NCBI RefSeq assembly: GCF_016406085.1
Contig: NZ_JAEHFJ010000001.1
Span: 682,001 to 746,000, forward strand
From: Aureibaculum flavum
Lineage (GTDB): Bacteria > Bacteroidota > Bacteroidia > Flavobacteriales > Flavobacteriaceae
Direction: 5' to 3'
Length of the DNA: 64,000 bases
Position 1 is the stretch's first letter; each line of letters begins with the position of its first letter. The notes beneath the pieces are model-generated. The model ran no database searches and had not been told where the DNA came from. It worked only from the letters and a program-made list of their open reading frames with translations. Both the position numbers and the translations under genes were made by a program. Shown here piece after piece: positions 1 through 12,021 of this stretch.

Positions 1-32
1 TTGGAATATCTCAAAAACAAAATATAACTTTG
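1..32 (+). promoter_or_regulatory. Candidate housekeeping promoter of ftcD
   Basis: A TTG at positions 1-3 is followed after 21 bases by TAACTTTG at 25-32. This fits the Bacteroidota pattern TTG-N17-23-TAnnTTTG. It lies 28 bases before the ftcD start codon. Confidence 0.5.
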
Positions 33-60
33 ATATTTATAACCTGTAAAGCATATTAAG

Positions 61-1755
61 ATGCAAAAACAATTGATAGAATGCGTACCAAATATTAGTG
101 AAGGTCGCAATACCGAAAAAATTAATACCATAGCACATATTGTAGAGACGGTTGAAGGTGTAAAACTACTAGATATTGATCCTGGAAAAGCCACCAACCG
201 TACCGTAATTACTTTTGTTGGCGAACCTGAGCAGGTTATTGAAGCCGCTTTTCAATTGATTAAGAAAGCTGCAGAATTAATTGACATGCGTTATCAAAAA
301 GGCGAACATCCTAGGTTTGGTGCCACCGACGTGTGCCCTTTAGTACCAATTTCAGGAATTACATTAGAAGAAACGGCAAGATATGCCCATAAATTAGGAG
401 AACGTGTTGGCAAAGAACTTGGCATTCCTGGATATTTTTATGAAACCGCAGCAAGAGAAAATAAACGAAAAAATTTAGCCAATTGCAGAGCTGGAGAATA
501 TGAAGGCTTACCTAAAAAATTAATAGCCCCTGAATGGAAACCTGATTTTGGCCCAGCTGAATTTAATGACAGTGTTTCAAAAACAGGAGCCATAGCCATT
601 TCTGCACGTGACTTTCTCATTGCCTATAATATCAACTTAAACACAACATCAACTCGAAGAGCAAATGCTATCGCTTTTGATATGCGTGAAGCCGGTAGAA
701 TTAAAAGAGAAGGAAATCCAATTACAGGTAAAAAAGTAATAGATAATAATGGAGAGCCCGTTCGTATTCCTGGTAAATTAAAAGCGGTAAAAGGTATTGG
801 TTGGTATATTGAAGAATATGGAATTGCACAAATTTCGTATAACTTGACTAATATTTCAATTACGCCCATGCACATCGCTTTTGATGAAACGGCAAAAATT
901 GCCGAAGAAAGAGGATTGAGAGTAACGGGTTCTGAATTGGTTGGACTTATTCCTCTAAAAGCAATGTTGGCTGCTGCCGATTATTTTCTAGAAAAACAAC
1001 AACGTTCTCTAGGTATTTCTGAAAAAGAAAAAATAAAAATTGCTGTAAAATCACTTGGGTTAGATGATTTGAAACCGTTTAATCCTCAAGAAAAGATAAT
1101 AGAGTATGTATTGAATAAAGATGCTAGTAAAAAGCTTATTGATTTGTCTTTATCCGACTTTGCTGATGTAACCGCAAGTGAATCGGTTGCTCCTGGTGGT
1201 GGTTCTATTGCTGCTTATACGGGTGCTTTAGGTGCAGCTTTAGGAGCTATGGTTGCCAACTTGTCTTCTCATAAAGCCGGTTGGGATGATAAATGGAAAT
1301 ATTATTCAGATTGGGCGGAAAAAGGACAAGTATTTAAGACCAAATTACTCTTTTTAGTAGATGAAGATACGAATGCCTTTGGTAAAATTATTGACGGCTT
1401 TAGAATGCCTAAGAGTACCACTGAAGAAAAAGAACTCAGAAGACAGGCTATTGAAGATGCTACAAAATATGCCACTGAAATTCCATTTCAAGTTATGGAA
1501 ACAGCTTTTAAATCAATGGAAGTAATGCAAACAATGGTTAAAGAGGGTTTACCGAGTTCACTTTCTGATGCTGCTGTTGGCGTGTTATGTGCAAGAACTG
1601 CTGTAATTGGTGCTTATTTTAACGTGAAAATTAATGCTAAAGATTTAAAAGACAGGAATTTTGCTAAGGAAATTATCGCTAAAGCTGATAAAATATATAA
1701 CGAGACTTTACGCGTTGAAAAAGAAGTAATTGAATTTGTAAATAGTAAAATGTAG
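61..1755 (+). CDS. ftcD: Glutamate formimidoyltransferase / formimidoyltetrahydrofolate cyclodeaminase fusion
   Basis: Bifunctional cytoplasmic enzyme of histidine degradation. It moves the formimino group from formiminoglutamate to tetrahydrofolate, then releases ammonia to give methenyl-THF. The 564-residue protein has the transferase half first (ECVPNISEGRN near residue 7, His83 in the HPRFGATDVCP segment matching the catalytic histidine of the family). The cyclodeaminase half starts near residue 362 and has the glycine-rich SVAPGGGSIAAY segment. The length matches fused bacterial and animal FTCD. The ATG has a good promoter 28 bp upstream and no Shine-Dalgarno, as usual in this phylum. 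Other hut genes are not in the window. It converges with the next gene. Confidence 0.95.
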   Translation: MQKQLIECVPNISEGRNTEKINTIAHIVETVEGVKLLDIDPGKATNRTVITFVGEPEQVIEAAFQLIKKAAELIDMRYQKGEHPRFGATDVCPLVPISGITLEETARYAHKLGERVGKELGIPGYFYETAARENKRKNLANCRAGEYEGLPKKLIAPEWKPDFGPAEFNDSVSKTGAIAISARDFLIAYNINLNTTSTRRANAIAFDMREAGRIKREGNPITGKKVIDNNGEPVRIPGKLKAVKGIGWYIEEYGIAQISYNLTNISITPMHIAFDETAKIAEERGLRVTGSELVGLIPLKAMLAAADYFLEKQQRSLGISEKEKIKIAVKSLGLDDLKPFNPQEKIIEYVLNKDASKKLIDLSLSDFADVTASESVAPGGGSIAAYTGALGAALGAMVANLSSHKAGWDDKWKYYSDWAEKGQVFKTKLLFLVDEDTNAFGKIIDGFRMPKSTTEEKELRRQAIEDATKYATEIPFQVMETAFKSMEVMQTMVKEGLPSSLSDAAVGVLCARTAVIGAYFNVKINAKDLKDRNFAKEIIAKADKIYNETLRVEKEVIEFVNSKM

Positions 1756-1795
1756 TAAAGGAGTGTTAACATTTTTTTATATACTAATAAATATA

Positions 1796-2932
1796 TTACA
1801 TTTTAATAATGACATTTGTTTTTCTCAAATTAAAAATAGTGGAAACATGCACTATACAAATACATAAGAATATACCTAAATAACTAAAAAACAAAAACCA
1901 CATTATCGGTATAGTAGTCCACTTATTAATAAATTGAGGAAAGAGTAATCCTATTTCAGAGCTGAGCAATGCAAAGCCATAGCAGAACCAAAGTATTGGA
2001 TGCACTTTTTTAGGTAATGACAACCAAATAAAAGGCGTATAAATACCTAAGAAAATTAAATGAAGCCAGGCGATTAAAATAAACCTACTCTCTACAACTA
2101 AATTAGCTATGACAGGAGTACTCCCTAAAATATTCAAAAAAGCAATTATTAGAATCCCTAAATAAAGAAATTTATAGCTGTGTTTTAGGATACTGAATTG
2201 CTTTACAAAACGTAATAATAAACCGAACAGTCCTAACGCCCCAAGACTACCAAATAATTGAATTGACCAATGATTAAAACTAAAATCTAATGAGTGTGTA
2301 AAAAGAAAACCAAGGCTAACGGTAAATACTAATAATTGAACTTTATTGAGATTAATTGTTGCTTTATGAAATAGCACTGCCAACATCCATGCTAAAAACA
2401 CGCCAAAATATTGAAAATGTAGGTAAAAGAAAATAGCCTGCTGATACCAAGGTGAATTTTGCATTTCCATGGCCATAAGTGGTCCTAACATATAAGGTCC
2501 TAAACTTGACAGAAAGTGAAAGACAATCCCAAGTTTTATTAAATTTTGTTGTTTATTATTCGGATCAAGCTTTCGCCATAAACGAATTAACAATAGGTAA
2601 CTAACCCATAAATGAATAGTAGAAAACAAAATGGAGTAAAAAGCATATCCCTGCAGGATAAATGCCACTAAAAAAATAGCAACACATCCCTGCAATATCA
2701 AAAACAACCGATAAGTAACTTTATCAATCTCAATCGCAAACGTTGACCATACAGTGACTAAAAGTGCATTAAAAATAAAGCCTAATAGCATTACATGACT
2801 ATGTGAATGCAACACATTCTTAAATGGGAAACCACTAAAAGAACCTGTGTAAGCATAACGTAATATCAATCCTAATAAAGCACCAATTATTCCAAACAGT
2901 AATGGATAGGTCCATAGCCTCTTAACTTTCAT
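1796..2932 (-). CDS. Multi-pass membrane protein resembling heme-copper oxidase subunit I / NnrS-type proteins
   Basis: A 378-residue protein made almost entirely of hydrophobic segments (about 11-12 helices by eye). Histidines sit in membrane segments: His42, His44 and His46 in an HSHSHVMLLG stretch after the first helix, and others near residues 170-190 and 290. This histidine pattern resembles cbb3 oxidase subunit I and NnrS-like proteins, so heme or metal binding is plausible. I infer it from the pattern and cannot confirm it. The start codon lies 12 bases beyond the U-tract of the strong terminator that closes the rpoBC-DUF3467 operon. The gene must therefore use readthrough or a promoter overlapping that hairpin. 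No accessory oxidase genes are nearby. Confidence 0.7.
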   Translation of the reverse strand: MKVKRLWTYPLLFGIIGALLGLILRYAYTGSFSGFPFKNVLHSHSHVMLLGFIFNALLVTVWSTFAIEIDKVTYRLFLILQGCVAIFLVAFILQGYAFYSILFSTIHLWVSYLLLIRLWRKLDPNNKQQNLIKLGIVFHFLSSLGPYMLGPLMAMEMQNSPWYQQAIFFYLHFQYFGVFLAWMLAVLFHKATINLNKVQLLVFTVSLGFLFTHSLDFSFNHWSIQLFGSLGALGLFGLLLRFVKQFSILKHSYKFLYLGILIIAFLNILGSTPVIANLVVESRFILIAWLHLIFLGIYTPFIWLSLPKKVHPILWFCYGFALLSSEIGLLFPQFINKWTTIPIMWFLFFSYLGIFLCICIVHVSTIFNLRKTNVIIKM

Positions 2933-2944
2933 AATAACTAAGAT

Positions 2945-2980
2945 ATAAAAAAAGCCTCCAATATATATTGGAGGCTTTTA
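2945..2980 (-). terminator. Rho-independent terminator of the rpoBC-DUF3467 operon
   Basis: A perfect stem (AAAGCCTCCAATA paired with TATTGGAGGCTTT) is followed on the minus strand by a T-run. It lies just after the DUF3467 stop codon and can also act on the plus strand. Confidence 0.9.
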
Positions 2981-2986
2981 ATTCAT

Positions 2987-3298
2987 TTATGCTTGACCTG
3001 TCGGTCCAAAATTCATTGGAATCGGAGGCTGTTCATAATCTTTTATTTCACCATGAGCATTTTCAAATCTGTTAATATTTTCAGCCAAAGCTTTTGCTAA
3101 ACGTTTAGCGTGCTGTGGAGTCAAAATAATTCTAGACTTTACTTTAGCCTTTGGTGTACCTGGCATAACGTTAACAAAGTCAACCACAAATTCAGATACA
3201 GAATGATTGATGATAGCTAGATTAGCATATGTGCCATCTGCAATACTCTCATCCAATTCAATATTTAATTGATTTTCTTTATTTTTATCTTCTGCCAT
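2987..3298 (-). CDS. DUF3467 domain protein
   Basis: A 103-residue soluble protein of the DUF3467 family. It has the core YANLAIINHSVSEFVVDF followed by a segment with repeated lysines and RIILTPQHAKRLAKAL. The biochemical role is unknown. The gene starts 2 bases after the rpoC stop codon, so it is almost certainly co-transcribed and perhaps translationally coupled with RNA polymerase beta'. This neighbourhood is common in Bacteroidota and suggests a link to transcription or ribosome production, but that is inference. A strong terminator follows directly. Confidence 0.88.
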   Translation of the reverse strand: MAEDKNKENQLNIELDESIADGTYANLAIINHSVSEFVVDFVNVMPGTPKAKVKSRIILTPQHAKRLAKALAENINRFENAHGEIKDYEQPPIPMNFGPTGQA

Positions 3299-3300
3299 AA

Positions 3301-6300
3301 TTAATTCTCTTCCATTTCTGCTTTAGAACCAACAATCATGTGATCATACATACGCATACCTGTACCTGCTGGAATTCTCTTACCAACAATTACATTTTCT
3401 TTCAATCCTTCTAAGGTATCTACTTTACCACTTACTGCAGCTTCGTTTAATACTTTAGTTGTCTCTTGGAAAGATGCAGCTGAAATAAATGATTTCGTTT
3501 GTAACGATGCTCTTGTAATACCTTGTAAGATCGGTTCTGCTGTTGCAGGAATTGCCTCTCTTGCTACTACTAAGTTTTTATCAGCTCTACGTAGAATAGA
3601 ATTTTCATCTCTTAATTTACGCGATGAAACAATCATACCTAGTTTTAGGTTTTCAGAATCACCTTCATCTTCAACAACTTTCATTCCGTAAATTTCATCA
3701 TTTTCATGAATAAAGTCATTTTTATGAATCAATTGATTTTCTAAGAAGATAGTATCTCCAGAATCAATAATTCTAACTTTACGCATCATTTGACGAACAA
3801 CAACTTCAAAGTGTTTATCATTAATCTTCACACCCTGTAGTCTATATACTTCTTGAATTTCGTTTACCAAATATTCTTGAACAGCACCAGGTCCTTTAAT
3901 ATTTAAAATATCAGTTGGAGTTACAGCTCCATCAGACAATGCCATACCTGCTTTAATAAAGTCATTCTCTTGAACTAAGATCTGATTAGAAAGTTTTACT
4001 AAATATTTTCTAATATCACCTAATTTAGACTCAACAATAATCTCACGGTTACCACGCTTAATTTTACCAAATGAAACCACACCATCAATTTCTGATACTA
4101 CAGAAGGGTTAGAAGGGTTACGAGCTTCAAATAATTCTGTTACTCTTGGTAAACCACCCGTAATATCACCCGCTTTACCAGATCTTCTAGGTATTTTAAC
4201 CAATACTTTACCAGCATCAATTTTCTCTCCTTCTTCAACCATTAAGTGAGCTCCTACAGGTAAACTGTATGATCTCATCGTTTCACCCTTAGCATCTAAA
4301 ATTAATAAAGTAGGAACTACTTTTTTATTCTTAGATTCAGAAATTACTTTTTCTTGGTGACCTGTTTGTTCATCGATTTCAACCACATAAGTAATACCTT
4401 GATCTATATTTTCAAATCCGATTTTACCTTTAAATTCAGATACAATTACACCATTATAAGGATCCCATTGACAAATAACATCTCCTTTTTTAATCGTTTT
4501 AGCATCTTTTACTGATAGGTAAGAACCATAAGGAATATTATTAGTACTTAAAGTAATACCTGTTTTCTTATCTATAATTTTAATTTCTGATGTTCTAGAA
4601 ATTACAATATCCGCTTTATTTCCATCATTATCAAGACCTTCAACTGTGTTCAAGTCTTCAATCTCAACCGCTCCATCGAACTTAGCAGTTAATTTATTCT
4701 CTTCTGAAATGTTTCCTGCAATACCACCCACGTGAAAAGTACGTAAGGTTAACTGTGTACCAGGTTCTCCAATAGATTGTGCAGCAATTACACCAACAGC
4801 CTCACCTATTTGTACCATATTACGAGTAGATAAACTATTACCATAACATTTTGCACAAATACCTCTTGTAGCTTCACATGTTAATGCTGAACGTACTTCA
4901 ACACTTTCAATTGGTAAAGACTCAATAAGAGCAACAACCTCTTCACTAATTTGTTCACCTTCACCAACAACAATCTCATCCGTTAAAGGATTTCTAATAT
5001 TGTTTAAAGAAGTTCTACCAAATATACGCTCTCCTAAAGATTCTACAATTTCTTCATTTTTCTTTAATGGGAAAATCTCAAGACCTCTTAATGTACCACA
5101 ATCGTGTTCATTAACAATAACATCTTGTGAAACATCAACCAAACGACGTGTTAAATAACCTGCATCTGCCGTTTTTAAAGCGGTATCTGCTAGTCCTTTA
5201 CGAGCACCGTGAGTAGATATAAAGTATTCTAAAATTGATAATCCTTCCTTAAAATTAGAAAGAATTGGATTTTCAATAATTTCTCCACCACCAGCAGTTG
5301 ATTTTTTAGGTTTTGCCATCAATCCACGCATACCTGTTAACTGACGAATTTGTTCTTTAGAACCCCTTGCACCAGAGTCAAGCATCATAAATACCGAGTT
5401 AAACCCTTGTTGGTCTTCTCTCAAACGTTTCATTGACAGTTCTGTTAACTTATTGTTTGTAGAACTCCAAATATCAATTACTTGATTATAACGTTCTTTA
5501 TTTGTTAACATCCCCATATTATAACTAGCAGAAATAGTATCTACTTGCTCATTAGCAGCATCAATCATTGAAGCTTTTTCTTTAGGGATAATAATATCTC
5601 CTAAACTAAATGATAAACCACCTTTAAATGAGAAATGATATCCCATTCCTTTGATTGCATCCAAAAATTCTCCTGTAGTAGGAACATTAGTCACTTTTAA
5701 TATACGACCAATGATATCTCTAAGTGATTTTTTCGTCAATACTTCATTTACATAACCAGCTGCTTCAGGTACTACCTCGTTAAATAAAACTCTACCAACT
5801 GTTGTTGTAACAATTTGTGTCGTTAATTCTCCATTTTCATTAAAGTCTTTAGTTCTTACTTTAATTCCTGCATTAAGATCTACTTTCTTTTCATTAAAAG
5901 CTATATTTACTTCCTCTGGAGAATAAAAAGTAGTTCCCTCTCCTTTAACGGTATAAGTTTCATCCGTTTTACGCTCTTTGGTCATATAGTATAGACCCAA
6001 AACCATATCCTGAGATGGTACTGTAATTGGTGAACCATTTGCTGGATTCAAAATACTATGTGAAGCCAACATTAACAATTGACATTCTAAAATAGCTTCT
6101 GGTCCTAATGGTAAATGCACCGCCATTTGATCCCCATCAAAATCCGCATTAAATGCAGTACACACAAGTGGGTGTAATTGTATAGCTTTACCCTCAATTA
6201 ATTTTGGTTGAAAAGCTTGAATACCTAAACGGTGTAATGTTGGAGCACGGTTCAATAATACAGGATGTCCTTTTAAAACATTCTCTAAAATATCCCAAAC

Positions 6301-7572
6301 TACAGGTTCTCTTTTATCTATAATTTTCTTTGCAGATTTTACTGTTTTTACAATACCTCTTTCAATTAATTTTCTAATTACAAAAGGCTTGTATAATTCA
6401 GCTGCCATATCTTTAGGCAATCCACATTCAAATAATTTCAATTCTGGTCCAACAACAATTACCGAACGTGCAGAATAATCAACACGTTTACCCAATAAGT
6501 TTTGACGGAAACGACCTTGTTTACCTTTCAATGAATCAGATAATGATTTCAAAGGTCTATTTGATTCTGTTTTTACTGCAGATGACTTACGTGTGTTATC
6601 AAACAATGAATCTACAGATTCTTGTAACATACGTTTCTCATTACGTAAAATAACTTCAGGAGCTTTAATCTCCATCAATCTTTTTAAACGGTTGTTTCTA
6701 ATGATTACACGACGGTATAAATCATTTAAATCTGAAGTCGCAAAACGACCACCATCTAATGGCACTAACGGACGTAATTCTGGTGGAATAACTGGTACCA
6801 CCTTCATAATCATCCATTCTGGCTTATTTTCTCTATTTAAATTTGCATCTCTAAAAGCCTCAACAACATTTAACCTTTTTAAAGCTTCTGTTTTACGTTG
6901 TTTAGAAGTTTCAGTATTTGCTTTATGTCTTAATTCATAAGATAAAGAATCTAAATCTATTCTAGATAATAACTCAATTAAACATTCCGCACCCATTTTA
7001 GCGATAAACTTAGTAGGGTCAGAATCATCTAAATATTGATTATCTTGAGGTAGAGATTCTAAAATATCCAAATACTCCTCTTCAGTTAGGAAGTCCATTT
7101 TCTCTAAAGACTCTCCTTCTGCATTCTTAGCATTACCGGGTTGAATTACTACATAACGTTCGTAGTAAATAATCATATCTAATTTCTTAGAAGGCAATCC
7201 TAATAAATAACCCATTTTATTTGGCAATGATCTAAAATACCAAATATGTGCAATAGGCACTACTAAATTAATATGACCTACTCTATCTCTACGAACTTTC
7301 TTTTCCGTTACCTCTACTCCACAACGGTCACAAATAATTCCTTTATATCTAATTCTCTTGTACTTACCACAAGCACACTCATAATCTTTTATAGGGCCAA
7401 AAATACGCTCACAAAATAAACCATCTCTCTCTGGTTTATGTGTACGATAATTTATGGTTTCTGGTTTTAAAACTTCCCCTCTAGATTTCTCTAAAATTGA
7501 TTCTGGCGAAGCCAAACCAATAGAAATTTTATTGAATTTTTTTACAGTGTATTTTTCTTTTTGTTTTGCCAT
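3301..7572 (-). CDS. rpoC: DNA-directed RNA polymerase subunit beta'
   Basis: Catalytic subunit of RNA polymerase, 1423 residues, a normal length for Bacteroidota. The N-terminal zinc finger cysteines are visible (CACGK then CDRCG near residues 64-85). The metal-binding [15 protein letters not shown] lies near residue 474, and the second zinc site [13 protein letters not shown] and the C-terminal jaw regions are also present. It is the penultimate gene of the long minus-strand transcription and translation operon, 74 bp after rpoB. A strong hairpin with a TTCG loop lies in that gap. DUF3467 follows with a 2-bp gap. Confidence 0.98.
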   Translation of the reverse strand: MAKQKEKYTVKKFNKISIGLASPESILEKSRGEVLKPETINYRTHKPERDGLFCERIFGPIKDYECACGKYKRIRYKGIICDRCGVEVTEKKVRRDRVGHINLVVPIAHIWYFRSLPNKMGYLLGLPSKKLDMIIYYERYVVIQPGNAKNAEGESLEKMDFLTEEEYLDILESLPQDNQYLDDSDPTKFIAKMGAECLIELLSRIDLDSLSYELRHKANTETSKQRKTEALKRLNVVEAFRDANLNRENKPEWMIMKVVPVIPPELRPLVPLDGGRFATSDLNDLYRRVIIRNNRLKRLMEIKAPEVILRNEKRMLQESVDSLFDNTRKSSAVKTESNRPLKSLSDSLKGKQGRFRQNLLGKRVDYSARSVIVVGPELKLFECGLPKDMAAELYKPFVIRKLIERGIVKTVKSAKKIIDKREPVVWDILENVLKGHPVLLNRAPTLHRLGIQAFQPKLIEGKAIQLHPLVCTAFNADFDGDQMAVHLPLGPEAILECQLLMLASHSILNPANGSPITVPSQDMVLGLYYMTKERKTDETYTVKGEGTTFYSPEEVNIAFNEKKVDLNAGIKVRTKDFNENGELTTQIVTTTVGRVLFNEVVPEAAGYVNEVLTKKSLRDIIGRILKVTNVPTTGEFLDAIKGMGYHFSFKGGLSFSLGDIIIPKEKASMIDAANEQVDTISASYNMGMLTNKERYNQVIDIWSSTNNKLTELSMKRLREDQQGFNSVFMMLDSGARGSKEQIRQLTGMRGLMAKPKKSTAGGGEIIENPILSNFKEGLSILEYFISTHGARKGLADTALKTADAGYLTRRLVDVSQDVIVNEHDCGTLRGLEIFPLKKNEEIVESLGERIFGRTSLNNIRNPLTDEIVVGEGEQISEEVVALIESLPIESVEVRSALTCEATRGICAKCYGNSLSTRNMVQIGEAVGVIAAQSIGEPGTQLTLRTFHVGGIAGNISEENKLTAKFDGAVEIEDLNTVEGLDNDGNKADIVISRTSEIKIIDKKTGITLSTNNIPYGSYLSVKDAKTIKKGDVICQWDPYNGVIVSEFKGKIGFENIDQGITYVVEIDEQTGHQEKVISESKNKKVVPTLLILDAKGETMRSYSLPVGAHLMVEEGEKIDAGKVLVKIPRRSGKAGDITGGLPRVTELFEARNPSNPSVVSEIDGVVSFGKIKRGNREIIVESKLGDIRKYLVKLSNQILVQENDFIKAGMALSDGAVTPTDILNIKGPGAVQEYLVNEIQEVYRLQGVKINDKHFEVVVRQMMRKVRIIDSGDTIFLENQLIHKNDFIHENDEIYGMKVVEDEGDSENLKLGMIVSSRKLRDENSILRRADKNLVVAREAIPATAEPILQGITRASLQTKSFISAASFQETTKVLNEAAVSGKVDTLEGLKENVIVGKRIPAGTGMRMYDHMIVGSKAEMEEN

Positions 7573-7613
7573 GATATATTATGCAATCAATTAAAATGTA
7601 AAAATGTATTGTA

Positions 7614-7641
7614 AAACTGTGGAGTCGAAACTCCACAGTTT
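7614..7641 (-). promoter_or_regulatory. Perfect 12-bp hairpin with UUCG tetraloop between rpoB and rpoC
   Basis: On the minus strand AAACTGTGGAGT is followed by TTCG and then ACTCCACAGTTT. The stem is perfect and the loop is the exceptionally stable UUCG. No long U-run follows, so it is more likely an RNA processing or stability element than a full terminator. Confidence 0.75.
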
Positions 7642-7646
7642 GATTG

Positions 7647-10600
7647 TTATTCCTCTAATCTAACGTCTAAGCCAAGTCCTTTTAACTCGTGCATTAATAC
7701 ATTAAACGACTCTGGTAAACCAGGTTCTGGCATTGGTTCTCCTTTTACGATAGATTCGTAAGTTTTGGCTCTACCTAATACATCATCCGATTTTACAGTT
7801 AAGATTTCTCTTAATGTAGCAGATGCTCCATAAGCTTCTAATGCCCAAACTTCCATCTCACCAAAACGTTGACCACCAAATTGTGCTTTACCACCTAATG
7901 GTTGTTGTGTAATTAATGAATATGGTCCAATAGAACGTGCATGCATTTTATCTTCAATCATATGACCTAATTTAATCATATAAATTACACCTACTGTTGC
8001 TGGTTGATCAAAACGCTCACCTGTACCACCATCATATAAGTATGTATGTCCAAATTCTGGTACACCTGCTTTATTGGTTAATTCAGTAATTTGATCAATA
8101 CTAGCACCATCAAAAATTGGTGTTGCATATTTTTGATTTAATTTCTGACCAGCCCAACCTAACACTGTTTCATAAATTTGTCCAATATTCATACGAGAAG
8201 GTACACCTAATGGATTTAAAACGATATCAACAGGAGTTCCATCTTCTAAGAAAGGCATATCTTCTGCACGTACAATACGAGCTACAATACCTTTATTACC
8301 GTGACGACCCGCCATTTTATCTCCCACTTTAAGTTTACGTTTTTTCGCAATATAAACTTTAGCAAGTTTTACAATACCTGCAGGTAATTCATCACCTACT
8401 GTAATTGTAAATTTCTCTCTACGTAATGACCCTTGAATATCATTCACTGTAATTTTATAGTTGTGAATTAATTCAGTAATCAATTTATTTAAATGATCAT
8501 CAGTTGTCCAAGTACCTTTTGTTAAATACTCAAAATTGCTAATTGCATTTAACATTTTCAACGTATATTTTTTTCCTTTAGGGAAAACTTCTTCACCTAA
8601 ATCATTTAATACACCTTGAGCTGTTTTACCATTAACAAGACTAAAAAGTTTATCAATTAAACGTTCTCTAATATCATCAAACTTAAGGGTAAATTCAGCC
8701 TCTAACTTTGCAATATCTTCTTTATCTTGGCTTCTTTTTGCTTTATCCTTAATTGTTCTTTGGAATAATTTTTTATCGATAACAACACCGTTCAATGATG
8801 GAGAAGCTTTTAAAGAAGCATCCTTAACATCACCTGCATTATCACCAAATATAGCTCGTAATAATTTTTCTTCTGGAGTTGGATCAGATTCTCCTTTTGG
8901 AGTAATTTTACCAATAAGAATATCGCCTGGTTTAATTTCAGCACCAATTCTTATCATTCCATTTTCATCTAAATCTTTAGTAGCTTCTTCACTAACATTT
9001 GGAATATCATTTGTTAATTCTTCAGCACCTAATTTAGTATCTCTAACATCTAGAGAATATTCATCAATATGAATAGAAGTGAAAATATCTTCACGAACAA
9101 CTCTTTCAGAAATTACGATTGCATCCTCAAAGTTATACCCTTTCCAAGGCATAAAGGCTACTTTCATATTTCTACCTAAAGCTAATTCGCCTTTTTCGGT
9201 TGCATAACCTTCACAAAGCACTTGACCTTTAGCAACTTTATCTCCTTTGGTTACAATAGGATGTAAGTTTATAGAGGTACCTTGATTTGTTTTTCTAAAT
9301 TTTATAAGATTATAGGTTTTACTATCTTCAGTAAAACTTACTAATCTCTCCTCTTCTGTTCTGTCATATCTAATAGTAACTTTATCAGAATCTACATATT
9401 CTACAACACCATTACCTTCGGCATTGATAAGAATTCTCGAATCGGTTGCTACTCTACGTTCTAAACCTGTACCTACAATTGGAGATTCAGGTCTCATCAA
9501 TGGAACTGCCTGACGCATCATATTCGATCCCATTAACGCACGGTTGGCATCATCATGTTCTAAGAACGGAATCAAAGAAGCTGATATTGAAGAAATTTGA
9601 TTAGGAGAAACATCCATATAGTTAACTTCTTCTGGAGTTACTAAAGGAAAATCACCTTCTTCTCTTGCTACAACTTTTTCTAATTCTATTCTACCTTCAT
9701 CATCTAAATCTAAATTAGATTGGGCAATTTTTTTACCTTCTTCTTCTTCTGCACTTAAATAAATAGGCGTTTTAGTAATGTCAATTTTACCTTCAACTAC
9801 TTCACGATATGGAGTTTCAATAAACCCTAGATTATTCACTTTTGCATATACAGCTAGTGAAGAAATCAATCCAATATTCGGACCCTCAGGAGTTTCAATT
9901 GGACAAAGACGACCATAATGAGTATAGTGAACATCACGCACCTCAAAACCAGCTCTTTCTCTAGATAAACCTCCAGGTCCTAATGCTGATAATCTTCTTT
10001 TATGTGTAATCTCAGCCAATGGATTCGTTTGATCCATAAATTGAGATAATTGATTCGTTCCAAAAAACGAATTAATTACAGATGATAATGTTTTTGCATT
10101 AATCAAATCAATAGGTGTAAACACCTCATTATCACGAACATTCATACGTTCTCTAATGGTACGAGCCATACGAGAAAGACCAACACCAAACTGACTTGCC
10201 AACTGCTCTCCAACAGTTCTTACACGACGGTTAGATAAGTGATCAATATCATCAACTTCCGCTTTAGAATTAACCAATTTGATTAAATTCTTGATAATAG
10301 TAATAATATCAATTTTAGTTAAGACACGTTCTTCAATATCAATGTCTAAACCTAATTTTTTATTCATTCTATAACGACCAACTTCACCTAAATTGTAACG
10401 TTGTTCAGAAAAGAATAGTTTATTTATAATACCTTTTGCTGTCTCATAATCTGGCGGCTCAGCATTACGTAATTGACGGTATATATGTTCTACAGCTTCT
10501 TTTTCAGAGTTTGTAGGATCTTTTTGTAAGGTGTTATGGATTATAGCATAATCACCCATTTCATTGTCTTCTTTATGTAAAAGAATTGTTTTAGTTCCAG

Positions 10601-11462
10601 CATCAAGTATTTCATCAATATGCTCTTTTTCAAGAACAGTATCTCTATCTAAAATAATCTCATTACGCTCAATAGATACAACTTCACCGGTATCTTCATC
10701 AACAAAATCTTCGTGCCAAGTTTTCAATACTCTCGCAGCTAATTTTCTGTCTAAAACTTTTTTCAATCCACTTTTTGAAACTTTTATTTCATCAGCAAGA
10801 TCAAATATTTCTAATATATCCTTATCACGTTCATATCCGATAGCACGGAATAATGTAGTAACAGGTAATTTTTTCTTTCTATCAATATAGGCATACATTA
10901 CCTGATTGATATCTGTTGCAAATTCTATCCAAGAACCTTTAAAAGGAATTACCCTGGCAGAATATAATTTAGTACCATTAGCATGAAAAGATTGACCGAA
11001 GAAAACCCCTGGAGAACGGTGTAATTGAGAAACCACAACACGTTCAGCACCATTTATAACAAACGTACCACTATGTGTCATGTAAGGAATTGTACCTAAA
11101 TATACATCTTGTACAATAGTTTCGAAATCCTCATGTTCCGGATCAGTACAATACAATTTAAGTCTTGCCTTTAATGGAACACTATGCGTTAAACCCCTTT
11201 CGATACATTCTTGAATTGAGTATCTTGGCGGATCAACAAAATAATCTATAAACTCTAATACAAATTGATTTCTGGTATCAGTTATAGGGAAATTATCTGA
11301 GAAAGTTTTAAATAAACCTTCGTCACTTCTTTGGTCTGCCTTAGTTTCTAACTGAAAAAAATCTTGAAACGATTTTACTTGAATATCTAAAAAGTCAGGA
11401 TAATCAGTAATAAGTTTTGCAGACGAGAAGTTTACTCTTTCGGTACTTGTATTTGTTGCCAA
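7647..11462 (-). CDS. rpoB: DNA-directed RNA polymerase subunit beta
   Basis: Beta subunit of RNA polymerase, 1271 residues. Family landmarks include the rifampicin-region segment [20 protein letters not shown] followed by [12 protein letters not shown], the GRHGNKG motif, and the C-terminal [20 protein letters not shown]. It is separated from rplL by 133 bp holding a long hairpin, a place where other bacteria attenuate or process the transcript to set the ribosome-to-polymerase ratio. Nothing about the protein is unusual. Confidence 0.98.
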   Translation of the reverse strand: MATNTSTERVNFSSAKLITDYPDFLDIQVKSFQDFFQLETKADQRSDEGLFKTFSDNFPITDTRNQFVLEFIDYFVDPPRYSIQECIERGLTHSVPLKARLKLYCTDPEHEDFETIVQDVYLGTIPYMTHSGTFVINGAERVVVSQLHRSPGVFFGQSFHANGTKLYSARVIPFKGSWIEFATDINQVMYAYIDRKKKLPVTTLFRAIGYERDKDILEIFDLADEIKVSKSGLKKVLDRKLAARVLKTWHEDFVDEDTGEVVSIERNEIILDRDTVLEKEHIDEILDAGTKTILLHKEDNEMGDYAIIHNTLQKDPTNSEKEAVEHIYRQLRNAEPPDYETAKGIINKLFFSEQRYNLGEVGRYRMNKKLGLDIDIEERVLTKIDIITIIKNLIKLVNSKAEVDDIDHLSNRRVRTVGEQLASQFGVGLSRMARTIRERMNVRDNEVFTPIDLINAKTLSSVINSFFGTNQLSQFMDQTNPLAEITHKRRLSALGPGGLSRERAGFEVRDVHYTHYGRLCPIETPEGPNIGLISSLAVYAKVNNLGFIETPYREVVEGKIDITKTPIYLSAEEEEGKKIAQSNLDLDDEGRIELEKVVAREEGDFPLVTPEEVNYMDVSPNQISSISASLIPFLEHDDANRALMGSNMMRQAVPLMRPESPIVGTGLERRVATDSRILINAEGNGVVEYVDSDKVTIRYDRTEEERLVSFTEDSKTYNLIKFRKTNQGTSINLHPIVTKGDKVAKGQVLCEGYATEKGELALGRNMKVAFMPWKGYNFEDAIVISERVVREDIFTSIHIDEYSLDVRDTKLGAEELTNDIPNVSEEATKDLDENGMIRIGAEIKPGDILIGKITPKGESDPTPEEKLLRAIFGDNAGDVKDASLKASPSLNGVVIDKKLFQRTIKDKAKRSQDKEDIAKLEAEFTLKFDDIRERLIDKLFSLVNGKTAQGVLNDLGEEVFPKGKKYTLKMLNAISNFEYLTKGTWTTDDHLNKLITELIHNYKITVNDIQGSLRREKFTITVGDELPAGIVKLAKVYIAKKRKLKVGDKMAGRHGNKGIVARIVRAEDMPFLEDGTPVDIVLNPLGVPSRMNIGQIYETVLGWAGQKLNQKYATPIFDGASIDQITELTNKAGVPEFGHTYLYDGGTGERFDQPATVGVIYMIKLGHMIEDKMHARSIGPYSLITQQPLGGKAQFGGQRFGEMEVWALEAYGASATLREILTVKSDDVLGRAKTYESIVKGEPMPEPGLPESFNVLMHELKGLGLDVRLEE

Positions 11463-11523
11463 TGGAGAAATTTTTTAATTATAAAAAATGATGAACTTTA
11501 AAGAACGAATATATACGCAAAAT

Positions 11524-11562
11524 GGTTTAGGCCAATTACGCATACACGCAATGACCTAAACC
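11524..11562 (-). promoter_or_regulatory. Extended hairpin in the rplL-rpoB gap
   Basis: Outer arms GGTTTAGG and CCTAAACC enclose an inner stem ATTGCG/CGTAAT (one G-U pair), separated by a small internal loop. No T-run follows. It is in the classical position of the rplL-rpoB attenuator or RNase III site. A smaller CCCGA/TCGGG hairpin lies 13-25 bp closer to rplL. Confidence 0.55.
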
Positions 11563-11595
11563 TTAATTGTTTAGCCCGATATTCGGGAGTTAAGC

Positions 11596-11973
11596 TTATT
11601 TAAGCTCAACCTCAGCTCCAGCCTCTTCTAAAGATGTTTTAAGACCTTCAGCTTCTTCTTTAGAAACTCCTTCTTTAATTGCTTTAGGAGCACCATCTAC
11701 TAATTCCTTAGCATCTTTAAGACCTAAACCAGTTAATTCTTTAACTAATTTTACAACTGCTAATTTAGAACCACCAGCTGCTTTTAAAATTACGTCAAAT
11801 TCTGATTGCTCTTCAGCTGCATCATCGCCAGCTCCAGCACCAGGTCCTGCTACTGCTACTGCAGCTGCTGCAGGCTCAATACCATACTCGTCTTTTAATA
11901 TATTAGCCAATTCATTAACTTCTTTTACAGTTAAGTTAACTAATTGTTCTGCGAAATCTTTTAATTCTGCCAT
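11596..11973 (-). CDS. rplL: 50S ribosomal protein bL12 (L7/L12)
   Basis: A 125-residue stalk protein. The N-terminal dimerisation helix is followed by an Ala/Gly-rich hinge ([14 protein letters not shown]) and the C-terminal factor-binding domain with [20 protein letters not shown]. It binds elongation factors on the large subunit. It follows rplJ by 48 bp, as in nearly all bacteria. Confidence 0.97.
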   Translation of the reverse strand: MAELKDFAEQLVNLTVKEVNELANILKDEYGIEPAAAAVAVAGPGAGAGDDAAEEQSEFDVILKAAGGSKLAVVKLVKELTGLGLKDAKELVDGAPKAIKEGVSKEEAEGLKTSLEEAGAEVELK

Positions 11974-12021
11974 TTTTGTTTGTTTTAATTTTTTAATATT
12001 TAGATTATAAGTGCGTACTTT

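Noticed and set aside
1764-1769. GTTAAC just after ftcD on the plus strand
   Set aside because: No second box at the right spacing, and no gene starts downstream on that strand.
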